Below are positions 1 to 9,164 of a DNA stretch of 37,316 nt, piece by piece. This DNA comes from Candidatus Zixiibacteriota bacterium (GTDB taxonomy: Bacteria > Zixibacteria > MSB-5A5 > UM-FILTER-46-8). The notes below the pieces were generated by a model. The model was not told where the DNA came from, did no database searches, and was given only the letters and a program-made list of their open reading frames with translations. The DNA lies in assembly GCA_014730345.1 (NCBI GenBank), contig WJIJ01000076.1, positions 1 to 37,316 on the forward strand. Reading direction: 5' to 3'. The translations under genes were made by a program, and so were the position numbers. Each line of letters starts with the position of its first letter. Position 1 is the stretch's first letter.

Positions 1-2146
1 TATCGATTTCCACCCCGTAAATCTCCGCGGCGGTGCGGTTATGAATATCCTCCCCCCGGCGGAACGCTTCAATCATTTTTTCATCATCGGCGATATGCGC
101 CATCAGCCTCAACTCTACCTGCGAATAATCCGCCGAAAGAAATATATGTTCTTCATCCGACGGGATAAACGCCTCCCGCACCTCTCTCCCCAGCTCGGTG
201 CGCACGGGGATGTTCTGCAGGTTGGGGTCCGATGATGACAATCGCCCGGTGGCGGTTACCGCCTGGTTAAATGATGTATGTATCCGGTCGGTGCGTTCAT
301 CTATCAGCTCCACCAGCGCGTCGGAGTAGGTCGACTTCAGCTTGGTCAACTCCCGGTATTCGAGAATAAGCTTGGGAAGCTCATGAATCCGGGCCAGTTC
401 CTCGAGGACAGAGGCATCGGTGGAATACCCGGAGCCCTTAGCCGTTTTCCCCTTGGAAGGCAAACCCAGCTCCTCGAACAGCACTTTTTGAAGCTGAACC
501 GGGGAGTTTATATTGAATTCTTCGTCGGTATGTTTATATATCTCCTCGGTCAGGCGTTCGAGTTCGTTGTTCAGATTGTCCGATATCTCCTTGAGTTTCT
601 CCGGGTCCACCCGCACGCCGGATTCTTCCATCTCCCGAAGTACTTCTATCAACGGCATCTCGATTTCCCCGAACACCTTCCGCAGATCATTGTTCTCAAT
701 CTCCGGTTCAAGGCGTTTATAAAGGCGATAGGTTATATCGGCATCCTCGCACGCGTAAAAGACCGCGTCCTCTACGGGAACTTCCGCGAATGATTTCTGC
801 TTTTTACCGGTGCCGATAAGCTCGGTAATACTCTGCATATTGTAATCGAAATAGCGCAACGCCAGCGCCGAGAGCCCATGCCCCCTCGCCGACGCGTTAA
901 TCACATACGACGCCAGCATCGTATCGAAAGCCGGTTCGATTTTTTCCATACCGCGGTTGCGGAATACCTGCAGGTCGTATTTCAAATTCTGGGCGGCCTT
1001 CAGTATACTTTTATCTTCGCACAACTCACGGATAACATCCAAAACATCGTCCACGGGTAAATTGCTGTCAGTCTCAATATGCCCCACCGGTATATAATAC
1101 GCCCTATGCTCCTCGAAGCTGATCGATATGCCCACGAGTTCCGCGTGGCGGGCAACCAGCGATGATGTTTCGGTGTCTATGGCAAAACATCCCACCTTGT
1201 GTATCTCTTCTCCAACCTTTTTCAATTCTTCGATAGACTGAATAAGTTTGTATTCAACTTCGTTTTTCTGCTGGACCTTACCGCTGAACTCCTCGACGAA
1301 CCTGCCGAACTCGAGTTCCTTTAACAACGGTAGAAGTTTACCCAGGTCCGGTTCGCTGACCTTCAGGTCATGAATATTCTTATCGACATCGATATCGGTC
1401 TTTATGGTAACCAGGTCACGGGAAAGAATCGCCTGTTCCCTGTTCTCCTCCAGCTTTTCTTTAAGTTTCTTTTTGGTTATAGAATCCAGCGATTGGTAAA
1501 TTTTTTCGAAGCCGCCTATCTCCTTTATAAGCTGGTTGGCGGTTTTGGGGCCGATACCGGGAACTCCGGGTATGTTATCAGAGCTGTCACCCATCAACGC
1601 CAGCACATCAATAACCTTGTCAGGGGGGACGCCGAATTTCTTCTCCACGCCCTTCGCGTCCAGAACCTTATCATCCTCGCCCTTCTTTCCGGGATAGATA
1701 ATAGAAATCCGGTCATTGACCAGCTGGAAGAAATCCTTGTCGCCGGTATATATGTAAACATCCAGACCCTCCTCAGCCCCTTTAACCGCCAGAGTTCCGA
1801 TTATATCATCAGCCTCTATTCCCTCGATAGCCACCACCGGTAAATTCATCGCTTCTACCACCGAATTCAACCTCGGCAAAGTATCAACCATTTCATCAGG
1901 CATTTTCGCCCGGGTCGATTTATATTCCGGATAGATCTTATGCCGCACCGTTGGCGCGCCTAAATCGAAAGATACCGCCATATACTCTGGTTTGTATTCC
2001 CTCTTCAGCTTCTGGATTGAATTAATGAATCCAAATGACGTGGATGTATTCTCTCCCTTTGATGATATTAGCGGATTACGGATAAAAGCGTAAAAACTGC
2101 GGTATGCCAGCGCGGTGCCGTCTATTAAAACTAATTTCTCAGCCAT
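1..2146 (-). CDS. polA: DNA polymerase I, truncated at left window edge
   Basis: My reverse-complement translation from ATG at 2146 gives MAEKLVLIDGTALAYRSFYAFIRNPLISSKGENTSTSFGF..., with 5'-nuclease motifs (GIEADDIIGTLA, TGDKDFFQLV, GDSSDNIPGVPGIGPKTA), a 3'-5' exonuclease motif (AIDTETSSL) and polymerase motifs (SSDPNLQNIPVRTELGREVREAF, LSADYSQVELRLMAHI). It is absent from the ORF track, presumably because it runs off the window. Confidence 0.96.
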   Translation of the reverse strand, partial: MAEKLVLIDGTALAYRSFYAFIRNPLISSKGENTSTSFGFINSIQKLKREYKPEYMAVSFDLGAPTVRHKIYPEYKSTRAKMPDEMVDTLPRLNSVVEAMNLPVVAIEGIEADDIIGTLAVKGAEEGLDVYIYTGDKDFFQLVNDRISIIYPGKKGEDDKVLDAKGVEKKFGVPPDKVIDVLALMGDSSDNIPGVPGIGPKTANQLIKEIGGFEKIYQSLDSITKKKLKEKLEENREQAILSRDLVTIKTDIDVDKNIHDLKVSEPDLGKLLPLLKELEFGRFVEEFSGKVQQKNEVEYKLIQSIEELKKVGEEIHKVGCFAIDTETSSLVARHAELVGISISFEEHRAYYIPVGHIETDSNLPVDDVLDVIRELCEDKSILKAAQNLKYDLQVFRNRGMEKIEPAFDTMLASYVINASARGHGLSALALRYFDYNMQSITELIGTGKKQKSFAEVPVEDAVFYACEDADITYRLYKRLEPEIENNDLRKVFGEIEMPLIEVLREMEESGVRVDPEKLKEISDNLNNELERLTEEIYKHTDEEFNINSPVQLQKVLFEELGLPSKGKTAKGSGYSTDASVLEELARIHELPKLILEYRELTKLKSTYSDALVELIDERTDRIHTSFNQAVTATGRLSSSDPNLQNIPVRTELGREVREAFIPSDEEHIFLSADYSQVELRLMAHIADDEKMIEAFRRGEDIHNRTAAEIYGVEID

Positions 2147-2727
2147 TACCTGTATAATCCATTCTCGATTATATATTCTTCAACCCCCGGCGGAAGTAAA
2201 TACCGGCAGGGAATTCCTTCTTTTATGTAATCACGTATACCGGAGGATGAAATATCGAGTTCCGGCAATGTTACCGCGGTAACATCGCCCGGCAGTTCAA
2301 CCTCTCCAACATTCTTTTGCATATTCGGACGGTTGACCAGAACAACCTCCGCCAGTTCAAATATCCTCTCCGGTGTTTTCCAATCCAAAATCTCGGAAAG
2401 GTTATCGCCGCCGATAATGAAGTACAACTTCCAATCCGGAAACTCATCCCGTATTTCAGCAAGTGTTTCCGCTGTGTACGATTTACCCTCCCGCTTCAGC
2501 TCTATATCCATCACCCGGAAACCATCATTCCCCGCGATTGCCATCCGGAGCATGCGCAGACGATGCTCTGCTCCGGCATAAGGCGACTGCGATTTGTGCG
2601 GAGGGTCACCCGCGGGAATAAGATAAACCACATCGAGACCGAGCTTTCGCCTTGCCCCATCGCCGATATGCAAATGTCCAAGATGTACAGGATCGAAAAC
2701 GCCCCCGAGTAATCCAACCTTACGCAT
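2146..2727 (-). CDS. nadD: Nicotinate-nucleotide adenylyltransferase
   Basis: GGVFDPVHLGHLHIG (HxGH nucleotidyltransferase motif), PAGDPPHKS, IGGDNLSEILDWKTPERIFELAEVVLVNRP, SSSGIRDYIKEG. Overlaps the polA start by 1 nt. Confidence 0.95.
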   Translation of the reverse strand: MRKVGLLGGVFDPVHLGHLHIGDGARRKLGLDVVYLIPAGDPPHKSQSPYAGAEHRLRMLRMAIAGNDGFRVMDIELKREGKSYTAETLAEIRDEFPDWKLYFIIGGDNLSEILDWKTPERIFELAEVVLVNRPNMQKNVGEVELPGDVTAVTLPELDISSSGIRDYIKEGIPCRYLLPPGVEEYIIENGLYR

Positions 2728-2738
2728 AATTCAACGTA

Positions 2739-3524
2739 TTAACCTTCAGCCCGGGGCAAATCCTCGAGCTTGCGCAGCTTTTCCGTGGCTTCTTTGTAAA
2801 ATTCATGGTCTTTGAACGTATCGATAAATTCGAATAATGCCTGCCGGGCATCTTCATATTGCTCGAGTTCCAGATAACATTCGGCCTTGCGGTAAACAGA
2901 TTCCGGTACATAAGGCGACTCCGGATACAGATCGATAACCTTATCGTAGTAAATAACAGCCGGTTCGAACCGCTTGAGCTTCTGGTATAATCTTGCCGTA
3001 CGAAATGCTTTTTTGGCAAGTTTATCGCGCATTTCCGTGAGATAAACATTTGCCGAATCCGCGTGTTCGCTGAATGGATAGTAATCGAGAAAGGTCATAA
3101 AATTCTCTATCGCTATCTCTGTATCGGTCTGGTCAAGCGCGAAGTGCGGGGATTGGTGGTAATGGCACATCGCCAGGCGGTACTGGGAATCGTCGGCGAA
3201 TTCCGACGATGGGAACAATGTCAGCACCTTGTTAAACTCACCCGCCGCTAATGTATAGTCCTTGTCCATATAATATGACATTGCCAGGTAAAACTGGGCT
3301 GTATCGACGGCGTTATTCCCGGGATAGTTATATATAAACCTCTGGAATTCGCTTTCGGCCTTAAGGTATTTGCCGTCTTCATAGAGTTGCGTAGCCAGCT
3401 TCAACTGGTCTTCGGCATCCAGCACCGGTTTGACATTACTGCCGCCGCACCCGGCAAGAATGGAGAATGATGCAATAACCGCACTAAGTAGTAGAATTCT
3501 TTTAGCAAACATGTTTCGCGCCAT
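2739..3524 (-). CDS. bamD: Outer membrane protein assembly factor BamD-like lipoprotein (TPR)
   Basis: Lipobox LAGCGGS followed by TPRs (LYEDGKYLKAESEFQRFIYNYPGNNAVDTAQFYLAMSYY; FMTFLDYYPFSEHADSA; VIYYDKVIDLYPESPYVPESVYRKAECYLEL). Confidence 0.88.
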   Translation of the reverse strand: MARNMFAKRILLLSAVIASFSILAGCGGSNVKPVLDAEDQLKLATQLYEDGKYLKAESEFQRFIYNYPGNNAVDTAQFYLAMSYYMDKDYTLAAGEFNKVLTLFPSSEFADDSQYRLAMCHYHQSPHFALDQTDTEIAIENFMTFLDYYPFSEHADSANVYLTEMRDKLAKKAFRTARLYQKLKRFEPAVIYYDKVIDLYPESPYVPESVYRKAECYLELEQYEDARQALFEFIDTFKDHEFYKEATEKLRKLEDLPRAEG

Positions 3525-3531
3525 TTTAAGA

Positions 3532-4164
3532 TTAACGATTGCTGAAAAACAGGTACACCAAAACCGCTATCGTACTTCCCACTACGGCGGGTTCGAGATA
3601 GCGTTTGATGCCCCCTTCCGGAAGCTGGGGACTCATCAACGGACTGCGCGCGTGACTGAACTGCTTTGCCTCTTTTCTGGTAATATTGTCGCCCACAGTA
3701 CGGTTTACTTCTTCGGACAAATGAATCCGTCCGCCATCCTCCGAAAGAAGCCGGAATATAGCGATTATTCGGGACTCACGCCATATATTTTTACCCTTTG
3801 GATAAGGTTTGGGAGCCTTGGCATAAGTCATCTCGTAATCCACTATCCTGTATTCCAGTGTGAAATCCAATTGAATTGAATCATCTGGATTTTCTTCCCG
3901 CTCGACATAAACTATGCCGTTATGTTCTTTTATAAAATTGATAAGCGATTGTTCCAAAATATAGTTAAGTTGATTGTTCTCCGCCGAACGAAGACGGAAG
4001 CTCTTCCCGGAGACATTTAACTCGTTAAATGTCTCTACCACCGCTGCATCCATAACCAATGAGGTGAACTCAAGGTTATCGGGACTGCGCTGGGCATAGG
4101 CGGAGACCGCCGGGAAACAAATAAATAACAATATCAGCAACAATCTTGTCATAATCTTAACCAA
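3532..4164 (-). CDS. Conserved hypothetical exported protein with N-terminal signal and C-terminal TM helix
   Basis: N-terminal signal-like LLLILLFICFPAVSAYA; C-terminal hydrophobic AVVGSTIAVLVYLFF ending SNR. Overlaps the start of the next downstream envelope gene set. No family recognised. Confidence 0.6.
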   Translation of the reverse strand: MVKIMTRLLLILLFICFPAVSAYAQRSPDNLEFTSLVMDAAVVETFNELNVSGKSFRLRSAENNQLNYILEQSLINFIKEHNGIVYVEREENPDDSIQLDFTLEYRIVDYEMTYAKAPKPYPKGKNIWRESRIIAIFRLLSEDGGRIHLSEEVNRTVGDNITRKEAKQFSHARSPLMSPQLPEGGIKRYLEPAVVGSTIAVLVYLFFSNR

Positions 4165-4846
4165 ACATCGAATCGGGATACGCTTCCTTCAACATTTTGT
4201 AATGTTTACGGATTTTAGTTACATAACTCTGGGGAATTTTCTCCTTTAGCCTGAGCTTGCCCTTTAACGCGTTCTCACCTATATTATAAGCCACCAGCGC
4301 CTTTTTAACATCCTTAAATTTATGTATCAGTTCGAAAAGATAATAGGAGCCGACATGGATATTATACCGCGGTTCAAACAATGTCCTCTCCCCTCGCCAG
4401 GGACGTTTATACTTCTTGGAAAGCCATAATCCCGTCGAAGGTTTCACCTGCATCAATCCCTGCGCGCCCATGTATGATTCCTGCCCTTTGTGGAATGAGC
4501 TTTCTGTCAATATCAGCGCCATCAGCAACAACGGATCATAACCCAGACGTTTACTCTGGGTATAGATAGCGTCCGAAATCACATCCTTCTCCTGGGGCGT
4601 AAATCCGAACTGGAAATCTTCGATAATCTGGAATATCTTCAACCGCTCCCTCAGCTCGGTTACCTCCCTCTCGAGCTCCTCTATACGGTTGTCGCGGTGG
4701 ATTATCTCCTTCTGGAGGTCCGAACGCTCCACCAGCAGATAGACATTGGCCGCGCTTTGGACGATATAGATCATCATCAGTATCATCGTTACCGTACGCG
4801 ATAGAGTTACTCCTGCTTTTCGAGCCATTCTGATTTGGGCGGACAT
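4157..4846 (-). CDS. Membrane-anchored lytic transglycosylase (SLT domain) with coiled coil
   Basis: LLMALILTESSFHKGQESYMGAQGLMQVKPSTGLWLS...NIHVGSYYLFELI...ALVAYNIGE is a typical SLT/goose-lysozyme-like fold signature. N-terminal TM followed by coiled coil IIHRDNRIEELEREVTELRERLK. Confidence 0.88.
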   Translation of the reverse strand: MSAQIRMARKAGVTLSRTVTMILMMIYIVQSAANVYLLVERSDLQKEIIHRDNRIEELEREVTELRERLKIFQIIEDFQFGFTPQEKDVISDAIYTQSKRLGYDPLLLMALILTESSFHKGQESYMGAQGLMQVKPSTGLWLSKKYKRPWRGERTLFEPRYNIHVGSYYLFELIHKFKDVKKALVAYNIGENALKGKLRLKEKIPQSYVTKIRKHYKMLKEAYPDSMFG

Positions 4847-4866
4847 TATTCAATCCCCTTGTTATA

Positions 4867-6207
4867 CTAAATCGGACTTTTTTTCAAAACAGCTTCCAGG
4901 TCATAAAGCGAGATTCCCTCGACCACAACGTCAACCATATCACCCTCCTCAAGCCGCTCATCACCGGCGCGCAACAACACCACCCCATCAATCTCCGGAG
5001 CCTGGAATTCATTTCGGCAGTAATATACATCATTTAAATCATCATATTCATCAACAATAACTTTCATTTCCATGCCGGTTAGTTCCCGGTTCCTTTCCTC
5101 TACTATCTCTGATTGTAGCCGGGTTAACTCGTCATACTTCCGCTCTCCCAACTCACCCGAAAGAATATCATCCATCATCGATGAAGGCGTTCCTTCTTCT
5201 TCTGAGTAAACAAACACACCGAGGTTCTCGAATTTTATCTCCTCAACGAAATCGAGCAATTGCTGAAAATCATCATAGGTCTCCCCGGGATGATTAAGCA
5301 GGAACGTCGTCCTTAGAGCGATACCGGGATAGTTCTCCCGGATAGTGGCCATCAAAGCCTTTATCTCCGCCGATGTTACTCCCCGGTTCATTACCTTGAG
5401 CATCCTGTCGGAAATATGCTGAAGGGGAATGTCGAGGTAGGAACATATCTTCCCGTTCCCGGAAATAATCTCCAGCAACTCTTCGGAAACCCGGGCGGGG
5501 TGGGCGTACATCAGCCTTAACCATTCGAGGCGTTCATCATCAACGAGCTTTTTCAGTAAATCCTCGATGCGAATTTCCGTTTCTAAATCGAATCCATACC
5601 TCGTCGTATCCTGTGCCACGAGGATTATCTCCCTGACGCCATTAGACAATAAAAACTCAGCTTCGCCGCCAATCGCTTCTACCTCCCGGCTCCGGTAAGC
5701 TCCCCGAATCAATGGTATCGCGCAGTAACTGCAATGGTTATCACAGCCGTCAGCGATTTTCATATACGCGTATGAACTCCCCGGTTCGATAATTCTTCCA
5801 GCCGGTTCCTGGTACGGGGCTTCAATGTTGAATGTTCTATCCCCGGTAGATGGGTCGCCGCCGTCAAGCACCGATGCTATTTCCTCCGGTGATGAGATCC
5901 CGAAAAGAAAATCCGCCTCGGGAAGGATATCATTCAACTCCCGGCGGTATCTCTGCGATAGGCAACCGGCAACCGCCAGCCTGCCATCGAAACGTTTAAG
6001 CCTGGAAAGATGCAGTATCTCATCGATCGATTCCCGCTTGGCATCCTCGATAAAGCCGCAGGTGTTCACTATCAGCAAATCCGCTTCCTCCGGTTCCGAG
6101 CGCGTGAAACCGCGTTTCAGCAGGTAATACTCCAGCGCGTTTCCATCGACCTCGTTTTTGGGGCAACCGAGATTGGACAGGAAGTATTTCTTCGGTTTAT
6201 CACTCAT
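4867..6207 (-). CDS. rimO: Ribosomal protein S12 methylthiotransferase RimO (radical SAM)
   Basis: YFLSNLGCPKNEVDGNALEYYL, ADLLIVNTCGFIEDAKRESIDEIL, ADGCDNHCSYCAIPLIRGAYRSR (CxxxCxxC), C-terminal TRAM-like domain. Start placed at MSDKPKK (6207), which makes an ATGA overlap with the lolA stop; the ORF track extends to 6231. Confidence 0.94.
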   Translation of the reverse strand: MSDKPKKYFLSNLGCPKNEVDGNALEYYLLKRGFTRSEPEEADLLIVNTCGFIEDAKRESIDEILHLSRLKRFDGRLAVAGCLSQRYRRELNDILPEADFLFGISSPEEIASVLDGGDPSTGDRTFNIEAPYQEPAGRIIEPGSSYAYMKIADGCDNHCSYCAIPLIRGAYRSREVEAIGGEAEFLLSNGVREIILVAQDTTRYGFDLETEIRIEDLLKKLVDDERLEWLRLMYAHPARVSEELLEIISGNGKICSYLDIPLQHISDRMLKVMNRGVTSAEIKALMATIRENYPGIALRTTFLLNHPGETYDDFQQLLDFVEEIKFENLGVFVYSEEEGTPSSMMDDILSGELGERKYDELTRLQSEIVEERNRELTGMEMKVIVDEYDDLNDVYYCRNEFQAPEIDGVVLLRAGDERLEEGDMVDVVVEGISLYDLEAVLKKSPI

Positions 6208-6860
6208 CGGGTCATATCCACCACCCGGCAATCCTCAGGTATATCTATCCTAAACGAATCCTCTGAAAGACCGGGCTCGAAATCAATATTGCCGAATTCG
6301 TATGTTATTCGTCTTTTCAACTCATCGGTATATGAAAGGTTTCGGGGCAGGAGAAAATTAACCCCGGGAGATTCATTGGCAATTAATGATACATTGGTAC
6401 GGTCATTTCGCGGCCGTTCGCTTTTCAAAGTGAACATATAAGTATCCGCGCCTATCGGCTTGTAATCAACCGCGTCATATATCTCGAAATAATCCCGCAG
6501 AAAAAGTTCCTTGAATCCTCCGGAACGATCGCTCAACGTTATCTGCATCTGGTTATGCCCGGCGGCGTAATCATAAATCGTATCCTCCCGGGCGGTAACA
6601 ATACGGTCATCGATACCTATCCTCGAGTAATCATCGCCCATTATCATCGCGTATCCGGAAGCGGTATCAACTTCCCCTGTAAAAGGTGAAGCTATGATCC
6701 TCTTGAAATCGAAAGACAGGTTATCCGCTTTCTTAAACCCGGATACCATTTGGCTATACATCCCCTGCCCGCTGGAATCACCGGCCTGGGCATACAGGAA
6801 AGTAAACATAATCACCGCGAATATAATATAGAAACTGATCAAGGTTCTATTTATTGGCAT
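6204..6860 (-). CDS. lolA: Outer membrane lipoprotein carrier protein LolA-like
   Basis: Signal peptide, then MVSGFKKADNLSFDFKRIIASPFTGEVDTASGYAMIMGDDYSRIG, IYDYAAGHNQMQITL, and late PRNLSYTDELKRRITYEFGNIDFEPGLSEDSFRIDIPEDCRVVD: LolA layout. Confidence 0.82.
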   Translation of the reverse strand: MPINRTLISFYIIFAVIMFTFLYAQAGDSSGQGMYSQMVSGFKKADNLSFDFKRIIASPFTGEVDTASGYAMIMGDDYSRIGIDDRIVTAREDTIYDYAAGHNQMQITLSDRSGGFKELFLRDYFEIYDAVDYKPIGADTYMFTLKSERPRNDRTNVSLIANESPGVNFLLPRNLSYTDELKRRITYEFGNIDFEPGLSEDSFRIDIPEDCRVVDMTR

Positions 6861-9117
6861 GCCCCTGTTTCTCGAACAACGTTTTCAAATATTGCTGGTT
6901 GACCAGTACCTTGCGCGCCTTGGAACCATCATAAGGTCCCACAACCCCCGCCGCCTCCAAACTGTCAATCAACCTTGCCGCCCTCTGGTAACCGACGCCC
7001 AGCCTTCTTTGCAACAATGATACCGAACCCTGCTTGTGCAGGACAACTGTCTCCGCCGCCTCCCGGAAAAGTTCATCGGAAGCATCACTGAGAACCGAGG
7101 AGTCCTTTTTAATTTCACCTCCCGGTTGAAGTGTTTCCACCGGTTTCGGCTTATACTCATTATCCCTCATCGTCTCCACTATCCTCGCTGTCTCCTCGCC
7201 GGAAACATAGGACCCGTGCACACGGATCAAATCCTGCTGGCCGGTAAGCATTATCAGCATATCACCCTTACCCAGGAGCTTGTCCGCTCCATTGGCATCG
7301 AGAATTGTTCGCGAATCTATCTTCGATGCCACCTTAAATGCTATCCGGGAGGAAAAGTTCGCCTTTATCAGCCCGGTGATTACATCCACCGATGGCCGCT
7401 GGGTTGCCAGTACCAGGTGAATCCCCACCGCCCGCGCCATCTGCGCCAGACGGGTTATCATCAATTCTATCTTATTGGAAGAACCGACCATCAAATCGGC
7501 AAGCTCATCTACGATTATAATTATATATGGGAGCTTTTCTTCATCATCGACCTTGTTATTGAAATCCTCGATATTACGAACTCCAAGTTCCGCCAAATTA
7601 CCATAACGGTTTTCCATCTCCTCCACCGCGTCCTTCAGCACTCTTTCGGCCTGCCTTGCCTTGGTAACCACCGGACGTTCCAGGTGCGGTATCCCCGAAT
7701 AAACGGACAGTTCCAAACGTTTGGGGTCGATGAAGATAAAACGTATTTCATCCGGATGGAGTTTATAAATTATGCTGGTAATTATAGTATTCAAACAAAC
7801 CGATTTCCCCTGACCGGTCGCCCCGGCAATAAGCAGATGGGGCATCCTCGCTAAATCAGCAATGAACGGCTGTCCCCCGGTGTCCTTGCCCAACGCCAAC
7901 GGTATTAAGTAATCCGACGCGCGGAATGCCGATGAACCAAGTACTTCCGAGATATGCACAACCTGGGGATTGTTATTGGGAATTTCTATCCCCACCGTAC
8001 CCTTGCCCGGTATGGGCGCGATTACCCTGATACTTTTTGCCTTCATAGCCAAAGCGAGGTCATCGGCAAGCGAATTGATCTGGCTGACCTTTATCCCCGG
8101 CGCCGGCTGGAATTCGAAGCGGGTAATCACCGGCCCCGGGTAACTTTCCAGCGAACCTTCGTTAATACGAACCCCGAAAGTACTCAGCGTTTCCTTTAGC
8201 GTCTCCGCCTTCTGCTTTATCTCTTCGTCGCTCTCATGGTCGCGGTCCCGCTCGGGTCTATCCAAAAGTGACATTTCCGGGAATGTGAAAGTACCCTCCG
8301 ACGATGCCCGTACCCGCGGTTCTTCTTCGGTTCCTTCCTCAGGTTCGTCAACTTGTTCCCGCCTTATATTAACCGATACCGGCGGGGGCGGCTCCTGCGG
8401 TTCCACAACAGGCGTTTCCTGTTTGGGTTTGACTATTTTAATCTTCGCCTTCTCTTTGCTCTTGAATATCCGCCCGGATAAGGATACCACCATACCTGGA
8501 ATCCCTGACAAAATCTTCCACAATCCCTTGAAAAACCCGGTGATGAAACCATATATCTTCCAGAATACCTTTTTGGCGAATACCGGGAAAATAAATCCGG
8601 CGATAACGCAGAATCCCGCGCCGAGGATGATATAACTCCCGGTTGTGCCCATTACCAGACGGAAAACTTTGGCAAGTATATAGCCGAATGCCCCCCCGAA
8701 ACCGTAACCATCCGCTTCGCTATAAGCCCCGCCGGCCGTCGGAATAGTAAAAATGATAGATAGAAGCAAAAGCGCCAGCGCGGTCAGCCGTATCCGGTAT
8801 GGCAGATACCATTTACCTTTGCCGCTGAAAACATAAACTCCGGACAAAAGTATAAGCGGAGGGACAACCCACCCGAACTTGCCCAGAACGGTCATGATAA
8901 TAAACGCTACGAAAGCCCCCACAATCCCGCCCGCGTTAGCCACCCGGACATCGAGAATATCCGCAAGCGACCGCGCCCCGAATATCCTGTCCAGTATCCC
9001 GCTGTCGATTAACGGGTTGTATGAATAGATACTTATCCCGACAAGGAGGGCGAGTACTATAAGTATAATTCCGGCGATCGGGTCGCCGCTTTTTTTACGT
9101 TTTTTCTTTTTCGCCAC
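6847..9117 (-). CDS. ftsK: DNA translocase FtsK/SpoIIIE
   Basis: N-terminal TM helices; PHLLIAGATGQGKSVCLNTIITSI (Walker A), IDPKRLELSVYSGIPHL, PYIIIIVDELADLMV (Walker B), HLVLATQRPSVDVITGLIKANFSSRIAFKVASKIDSRTILD, C-terminal gamma winged helix (QRRLGVGYQRAARLIDSLEAAGVVGP). Confidence 0.97.
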   Translation of the reverse strand: MAKKKKRKKSGDPIAGIILIVLALLVGISIYSYNPLIDSGILDRIFGARSLADILDVRVANAGGIVGAFVAFIIMTVLGKFGWVVPPLILLSGVYVFSGKGKWYLPYRIRLTALALLLLSIIFTIPTAGGAYSEADGYGFGGAFGYILAKVFRLVMGTTGSYIILGAGFCVIAGFIFPVFAKKVFWKIYGFITGFFKGLWKILSGIPGMVVSLSGRIFKSKEKAKIKIVKPKQETPVVEPQEPPPPVSVNIRREQVDEPEEGTEEEPRVRASSEGTFTFPEMSLLDRPERDRDHESDEEIKQKAETLKETLSTFGVRINEGSLESYPGPVITRFEFQPAPGIKVSQINSLADDLALAMKAKSIRVIAPIPGKGTVGIEIPNNNPQVVHISEVLGSSAFRASDYLIPLALGKDTGGQPFIADLARMPHLLIAGATGQGKSVCLNTIITSIIYKLHPDEIRFIFIDPKRLELSVYSGIPHLERPVVTKARQAERVLKDAVEEMENRYGNLAELGVRNIEDFNNKVDDEEKLPYIIIIVDELADLMVGSSNKIELMITRLAQMARAVGIHLVLATQRPSVDVITGLIKANFSSRIAFKVASKIDSRTILDANGADKLLGKGDMLIMLTGQQDLIRVHGSYVSGEETARIVETMRDNEYKPKPVETLQPGGEIKKDSSVLSDASDELFREAAETVVLHKQGSVSLLQRRLGVGYQRAARLIDSLEAAGVVGPYDGSKARKVLVNQQYLKTLFEKQGHANK

Positions 9118-9164
9118 AGCCTTAAATCTAACACCGCCGGCATTTCAAGTCAACATCAAATGGC

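Noticed and set aside
41-1843. Plus-strand ORFs in the first 2 kb
   Set aside because: They are antisense to polA, which reads clearly on the minus strand.
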